Shown: positions 5,410 through 8,580 of the stretch, one piece after another
How positions within the stretch are numbered: the first letter of the stretch is position 1
Layout: every line of letters starts with the position of its first letter
Assembly (NCBI GenBank): GCA_964511025.1
Contig: CAZEDK010000051.1
Location: 1-8,580 of the forward strand
Direction: 5' to 3'
DNA: 8,580 nucleotides
DNA from: CAZEDK01 sp964511025
GTDB taxonomy: Bacteria > Patescibacteriota > Gracilibacteria > UBA1369 > GWF2-33-10
Translations under genes and position numbers: made by a program
Notes under the pieces: generated by a model
The model's database searches: none
Seen by the model: the letters and a program-made list of their open reading frames with translations, nothing else
Told to the model about the DNA's origin: nothing

Positions 5410-5931
5410 ATGGATAAAATTTTTGTAACCGGATTAATCGGTGGACTTATATTAGTACTGGGATCCGCATGGCCAGAGAAAAAAGTTTCTCATCCGACTA
5501 AGTCTACAAAAAATTGGCTACTTGCTATAGGTAGCTTAATTATGTTTATTTTTTCACTGCTTGGTTATTATTTACAAAACGCACCGATATTTTTTGTATT
5601 ACTTGAAGGATTAGTAATTATTGCAAGTGTAATGATGATGATAGATGTAAACGATAAAATCGATACCGCAGTACTTGGATTAGGTGGAATGATTTTTGTA
5701 GGATGGTCGCTTTATTTATTTGAAGGATATAATACAGTTTTTTTCATAATAGGCTTAACAGCGATAGGTCTTGGGTACGCTTTTAAACAAAGAACTTTCA
5801 AAAGAACATTCGCGTTATTTCTGGGAAGTTTATTAATAGCAATTTTCAGTTTCATTGAAAAAAGTTTTGTATTCTTTTGGCTTAATACTTTTTTTGCTTT
5901 GTTTTCGTTTTATTATTTGATCAAACGTTAA
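5410..5931 (+). CDS. polytopic membrane protein of unknown function
   Basis: I do not recognise this 173-residue protein. It is mostly hydrophobic, with about seven predicted membrane segments (roughly 4-20, 35-53, 58-79, 86-104, 108-125, 132-148, 150-171) and short loops. Charged or polar stretches lie at WPEKKVSHPTKSTK (21-34), DVNDKID (79-85) and KQRTFKR (126-132). No enzymatic motif is visible. It starts 9 bp after vapC, so it may be transcribed from the vapBC promoter, though it has no evident toxin-antitoxin role. Its last 32 codons are encoded opposite the C-terminal tail of rpe, a 99-bp antisense overlap. The last predicted helix falls in this overlap, which argues that the plus-strand reading is real. 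Confidence 0.7.
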   Translation: MDKIFVTGLIGGLILVLGSAWPEKKVSHPTKSTKNWLLAIGSLIMFIFSLLGYYLQNAPIFFVLLEGLVIIASVMMMIDVNDKIDTAVLGLGGMIFVGWSLYLFEGYNTVFFIIGLTAIGLGYAFKQRTFKRTFALFLGSLLIAIFSFIEKSFVFFWLNTFFALFSFYYLIKR

Positions 5932-6552
5932 TTTTCGCAACCTTTCAATTGCTACTTTTCTGTTTTTTTGCCCAAAGATATAGCTGCCAGCTACCAAAAC
6001 GTTAGCACCTGCTTCTATCACTAATTTTGCAGTTTTATCATTAATGCTGCCGTCCACTATTATGTCGAGATTTGGGTTCATTTTTCTTATTGCGGTTATT
6101 TTTGGTAAAACCTCTGGTATAAAGTCTTGCCCTCCAAAACCAGGATTAACTGACATCACAAGCACTTGATCTAATTTGTCTACAATATATTTCAAAGTAT
6201 CTTCACTTGTAGCAGGATTAATAGCTACACCGGCTTTGAGACCCAGCGATCTGATTTGCTCAATATTACGATCCAAATGTTTACAAGCTTCTTGGTGAAC
6301 TATGATATGACTTGCACCAGCTTTTGCGAATTCTTCGACATAGAATTCAGGATTTTCAATCATCAAATGCACATTCAAGGGCAGCTTAGTCTTAATACTT
6401 TTCACGATAACGGTACCAAAACTAATGTTCGGCACAAAATGCCCATCCATAACATCAATATGCAAAAAATCACTATAGCTCTCTATCTCAGCTATTTCTT
6501 GATTAAGTCTGCCAAAATCTGCAGAAAGAATTGATGGTGCGATTTTTATCAT
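5833..6552 (-). CDS. rpe: ribulose-phosphate 3-epimerase
   Basis: Rpe interconverts ribulose-5-phosphate and xylulose-5-phosphate in the pentose phosphate pathway. The TIM-barrel motifs are all present: IAPSILSADFGRL (4-16), HIDVMDGHFVPN (31-42, metal ligands His31 and Asp33), VHLMI (61-65, His62), VMSVNPGFGGQ (132-142), IVDGSI (165-170, Asp167) and GANVLVAGSYIF (182-193). The catalytic domain ends near residue 208, where the usual family length is about 215-225. A lysine-rich tail (about 208-239, FDQIIKRKQSKK onward) follows and lies wholly antisense to the neighbouring membrane-protein gene. The tail may be a read-on extension after loss of the original stop. It is the last gene of the minus-strand operon, 2 bp after the small membrane-protein gene. 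Confidence 0.95.
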   Translation of the reverse strand: MIKIAPSILSADFGRLNQEIAEIESYSDFLHIDVMDGHFVPNISFGTVIVKSIKTKLPLNVHLMIENPEFYVEEFAKAGASHIIVHQEACKHLDRNIEQIRSLGLKAGVAINPATSEDTLKYIVDKLDQVLVMSVNPGFGGQDFIPEVLPKITAIRKMNPNLDIIVDGSINDKTAKLVIEAGANVLVAGSYIFGQKNRKVAIERLRKLTFDQIIKRKQSKKSIKPKEYKTFFNETENCY

Positions 6553-6554
6553 AG

Positions 6555-6836
6555 TTATTTCTCAATCTTATCCATCATACTTACCATTTTTTCACCTTTT
6601 TTTAGCCTAACAGCTTTGACAACATCCATGAAAGAAACGAAAGACCAAATTAAATTCAACACAATAAAAGGATATGCTTTTATAATATACGCATACCAAA
6701 GTAAAAACAAACTACCTACCAAATTTGAGATATCATATTCTATATCTTCATCCTCCCATTTACCACGCTGAATGTTTATAAAACCAATCAACATCATCAC
6801 AACTCCTATAAAACCTATAATAACATTGTATTCCAT
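6555..6836 (-). CDS. CBU_0592-like small membrane protein
   Basis: A 93-residue protein with three predicted helices (about 4-21, 37-53 and 55-75). The pattern IIGFIGVVMMLIGFINIQRGKW, then YDISNLVGSLFLLWYAY and FIVLNLIWSFVSFMDVVK, resembles the CBU_0592 family of small membrane proteins ('iG..G...il.ayfl...g', 'lNl.Gs.lll', 'n.iW..is'). Its function is unknown. A charged loop KWEDEDIEYD (26-35) links helices 1 and 2, and the C-terminus is basic. It sits between rpiB and rpe, 2 bp from rpe, and has its own likely promoter, so it and rpe may also be expressed separately from prs-rpiB. Confidence 0.7.
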   Translation of the reverse strand: MEYNVIIGFIGVVMMLIGFINIQRGKWEDEDIEYDISNLVGSLFLLWYAYIIKAYPFIVLNLIWSFVSFMDVVKAVRLKKGEKMVSMMDKIEK

Positions 6837-6863
6837 ATATTTGTTTTAAATTTTAACTTTTTT

Positions 6864-6892
6864 ATTATAGCACTATTTAGCTTTGAATTAAA
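6864..6892 (-). promoter_or_regulatory. extended -10 promoter for the small membrane protein gene and rpe
   Basis: On the minus strand the 71-bp gap after rpiB reads TGCTATAAT (6864-6872): a perfect -10 TATAAT with the TGn extension. At 17-bp spacing the -35 position holds a weak TTTAAT (6887-6892). Transcription would start near 6857, about 20 nt before the ATG. This is the best promoter match in the right-hand cluster and suggests an internal start within the operon. Confidence 0.55.
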
Positions 6893-6907
6893 GATTTTTA
6901 CGTTGTT

Positions 6908-7333
6908 TTAAATTTTTTTTATACGACGAATATGCTTAATGTCTCTTGAAAAGCTTGTGTCTAAAAAAGTATTTACTATTGATTTGGCTAGTTCAAAGCC
7001 AAGAACTCTGCCGCCAAGGCATAAAATATTTGCATCATTATGCTCTTTGGCCATCTGAGCCATATATTCATTTGTACAAAGGGCTGCTCTTATACCATTA
7101 ATTTTATTTGCAGAGATCGACATACCAAGACCTGTACCGCAAAGCAAAATGCCAATAGCATTATTTTCTTGCAACAAATCTTTGCAAAGTTTTTTAGCTA
7201 TATCCGGGTAATCTACGCTGTCAATCGAATGACAACCTTCATCAACCAATTCGTAATTTTGAGCTTGTAAATATTGCTTGAGATATTCTTTGAGCTCAAA
7301 AGCCCCATGATCAGAACCTAAATATATTTTCAT
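6908..7333 (-). CDS. rpiB: ribose-5-phosphate isomerase B
   Basis: RpiB interconverts ribose-5-phosphate and ribulose-5-phosphate. The 141-residue protein has normal length and shows GSDHGAFELK (6-15), DEGCHS (31-36), DYPDIA (41-46), the active-site segment GILLCGTGLGMSISANK (61-77) with catalytic Cys65, RAALC (82-86), and the KEHNDANILCLGGR block (96-109) with His99. The C-terminal HIRRIKKI is also family-typical. It starts 9 bp after the prs stop, which fits one operon: its product ribose-5-phosphate is the substrate of Prs. It could also be annotated as a RpiB/LacA/LacB-family isomerase, but the pentose-phosphate neighbours favour RpiB. Confidence 0.95.
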   Translation of the reverse strand: MKIYLGSDHGAFELKEYLKQYLQAQNYELVDEGCHSIDSVDYPDIAKKLCKDLLQENNAIGILLCGTGLGMSISANKINGIRAALCTNEYMAQMAKEHNDANILCLGGRVLGFELAKSIVNTFLDTSFSRDIKHIRRIKKI

Positions 7334-7342
7334 AGTATTTAT

Positions 7343-8293
7343 TTAAACGCGTCCGGTTTGTAAAATGTCAGTGAGAGATTTTCCTTCGTGTACATTTTTT
7401 ATTATATCTGCCAAAAGCGAAGCAATAGATAAAACTTTTAAACCAGGAAAAGCATTCTTGCTAACCGGTATGCTATTGGTAACAACAACTTCTTTGAATT
7501 TTGCTTCACTCAGTCTTACCAAAGCTGGATCAGAAAAAACTGCATGAGTTGCCGCCAAATAGATATCAGGATTGGCTCCATGTTCTATAAGAGCTTTTTT
7601 TGCACTACAAACAGATCCAGCTGTATCAATAATATCATCATAAATAAGACATGTCCTGCCTTTGACATTTCCAACAACATGCATTACCTCAGAAACGTTA
7701 TGTTGAGGTCTGTTTTTGTGAATAATCGCCAAATCAGCATGCAAAGCATCTGCAAATTTTTTCGCATCTTTTGCTCCACCTGCATCTGGAGAAACAACGA
7801 TTAAATCTTTTAAATTTTTACTCAAAAAATATTTACAAAAAAGTCCCTCTGTATTGAGGTTATCCACAGGAAAATCAAAGAATCCCTGTATTTGATCTGA
7901 ATGCAGTTTTAAGGTAATTACATGATCAGCACCTGACGCAGATATCAAATTTGCCATTAATTTGGCGGAAATCGGTTCTCTTGGACTTGCCACTCTGTCT
8001 TGTCTAGCATAAGCAAAATGAGGCATCACAACATGAATAGATCGCGCAAATGATCTTTTCAAAGCATCTATAATTACAAAAAGTTCCATATAATCTTCAT
8101 TCACCGCCTGTGTAGTCGTTTGAAGGATAAAAACATCCGCACCTCGAACGCTTTCCATTGATTTCGCATATATTTCTCCACATGCAAAACGCATAAGTTC
8201 CATCTTCGAAACCTTGATAGACAAATGATTCGCTATCTCTTCAGCTAAAGCAGGATGAGATGATCCGGAAAATAATTTTATCGGAGCTTCCAT
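7343..8293 (-). CDS. prs: ribose-phosphate pyrophosphokinase (PRPP synthetase)
   Basis: Prs transfers pyrophosphate from ATP to ribose-5-phosphate to form PRPP, the precursor of purine, pyrimidine, NAD, His and Trp synthesis. The 316-residue protein matches family length. Visible motifs are FACGEIYAK (36-44), HFAYARQDRV with the flexible loop SPREPISAKLMANLI (92-117), LHSDQIQGFFDFPVDNL (130-146), VVSPDAGGAKDA (166-177), HKNRP (192-196) and the ribose-5-P-binding YDDIIDTAGS (218-227). Small variations are HSDQIQ for the usual HAxQIQ, and Ser227 where Thr is usual. It heads the prs-rpiB-(membrane protein)-rpe run. An AGGG lies too far (about 17 nt) from the ATG to be a convincing ribosome-binding site. 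Confidence 0.96.
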   Translation of the reverse strand: MEAPIKLFSGSSHPALAEEIANHLSIKVSKMELMRFACGEIYAKSMESVRGADVFILQTTTQAVNEDYMELFVIIDALKRSFARSIHVVMPHFAYARQDRVASPREPISAKLMANLISASGADHVITLKLHSDQIQGFFDFPVDNLNTEGLFCKYFLSKNLKDLIVVSPDAGGAKDAKKFADALHADLAIIHKNRPQHNVSEVMHVVGNVKGRTCLIYDDIIDTAGSVCSAKKALIEHGANPDIYLAATHAVFSDPALVRLSEAKFKEVVVTNSIPVSKNAFPGLKVLSIASLLADIIKNVHEGKSLTDILQTGRV

Positions 8294-8580
8294 ATTAATT
8301 TAATTAAATCCCTACAACATTAAATTAAACCTTTTTTAAATTTTTAGAAAGAGACAAAATATTTTTTGAGAGGTTTTAAATTATTTCCTTAAATCTTTCG
8401 GTTTTTAACGTTTTTTTAACAAATAACATGTTAATATATACGTGTAGCCGGTTCGAAAACGTGATAGAGAGACATTTTGATAGATGCGCTATATCAAGCA
8501 AGTATTAACCGGCTACTAAAATTTTATTATATCAAATTCCAATTTAGATCAAACATGAATTTCATAGAATGAGCTAAAAA
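8294..8580. other. non-coding region upstream of prs
   Basis: These 287 bases hold no convincing gene on either strand. The part next to prs is almost pure A/T with several T runs. The distal part carries a TAACATGTTA palindrome (8424-8433) and the 73-nt hairpin at 8444-8516. I could not identify a confident prs promoter on the minus strand. Confidence 0.6.
8444..8516. other. 73-nt potential structured element (hairpin) upstream of prs
   Basis: GTAGCCGGTT at 8444-8453 is perfectly complementary to AACCGGCTAC at 8507-8516, a 10-bp stem with 6 G/C pairs in a region otherwise very poor in G/C. Inside, TTGATA (8477-8482) pairs with TATCAA (8492-8497). A direct repeat TGATAGA (8462-8468 and 8478-8484) gives two alternative partners for the same TATCA. 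On the plus strand, a possible promoter TTAACA (8416-8421), 15-bp spacer, TATACG (8437-8442) precedes it. On the minus strand it would lie in the leader of prs, about 150 bp from the ATG. I do not recognise a known RNA family. It has no U-tract after the stem, so it is not a standard terminator. Confidence 0.45.

Noticed and set aside
6256..6534. Plus-strand frame inside rpe, and similar frames opposite prs, rpiB, folP and the site-2 protease
   Set aside because: All are antisense shadows of well-supported enzymes and show no family motifs.
1..8580. CRISPR array, IS element, defence or biosynthetic cluster
   Set aside because: No regularly spaced repeats, transposase, Cas or other defence proteins were seen apart from the single VapBC module.

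Overview
This is an 8.6 kb window of AT-rich, tightly packed chromosome, most likely from a Patescibacteria/CPR-type bacterium with a reduced genome. The evidence is: short intergenic gaps, small membrane proteins of unknown role, few clear Shine-Dalgarno sequences, a lone VirB2-like pilin, a DHPS with altered loops, and sugar-phosphate enzymes gathered into a nucleotide-precursor operon. The lineage is inferred from gene style, not from a phylogenetic marker. TGA is used as a true stop (folP, and vapB where it overlaps the vapC start), so the TGA=Gly code of Gracilibacteria/Absconditabacteria does not apply.

Layout. 1-230: non-coding; holds a 167-bp palindromic element (7-173) whose nested inverted repeats share one centre. 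231-319: tRNA-Ser(GGA) with encoded CCA. 337-1798 (+): a truncated AEC-family transporter remnant, ribosomal protein bL28 (rpmB), and a murB split by a +1 frameshift at an A8 run that also lacks about 20 internal residues. 1802-2666: a divergent pair, a holin-like small membrane protein (-) and a VirB2/TrbC-like pilin (+). 2681-4709 (-): folP, a site-2 protease and a double PRC-barrel protein, apparently one operon. 4745-5931 (+): a VapBC toxin-antitoxin operon with a textbook promoter/operator, then a polytopic membrane protein. 5833-8293 (-): prs, rpiB, a CBU_0592-like membrane protein and rpe. 8294-8580: non-coding leader region with a 73-nt potential hairpin.

How the genes fit together. 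Rpe and RpiB interconvert ribulose-5-P, xylulose-5-P and ribose-5-P, and Prs turns ribose-5-P into PRPP, so the right-hand operon is a compact pentose-phosphate-to-PRPP module. FolP is a folate-branch enzyme co-transcribed with an intramembrane protease and a PRC-barrel protein. MurB belongs to peptidoglycan synthesis, but its reading frame is broken here. VapBC is a stand-alone toxin-antitoxin module.

The most unusual items are the symmetric palindromic element, the 73-nt hairpin with competing pairing partners upstream of prs, the broken murB, and the 99-bp tail-to-tail coding overlap between rpe and the membrane protein gene. I saw no CRISPR array, transposase, phage structural gene or novel multi-gene defence system.
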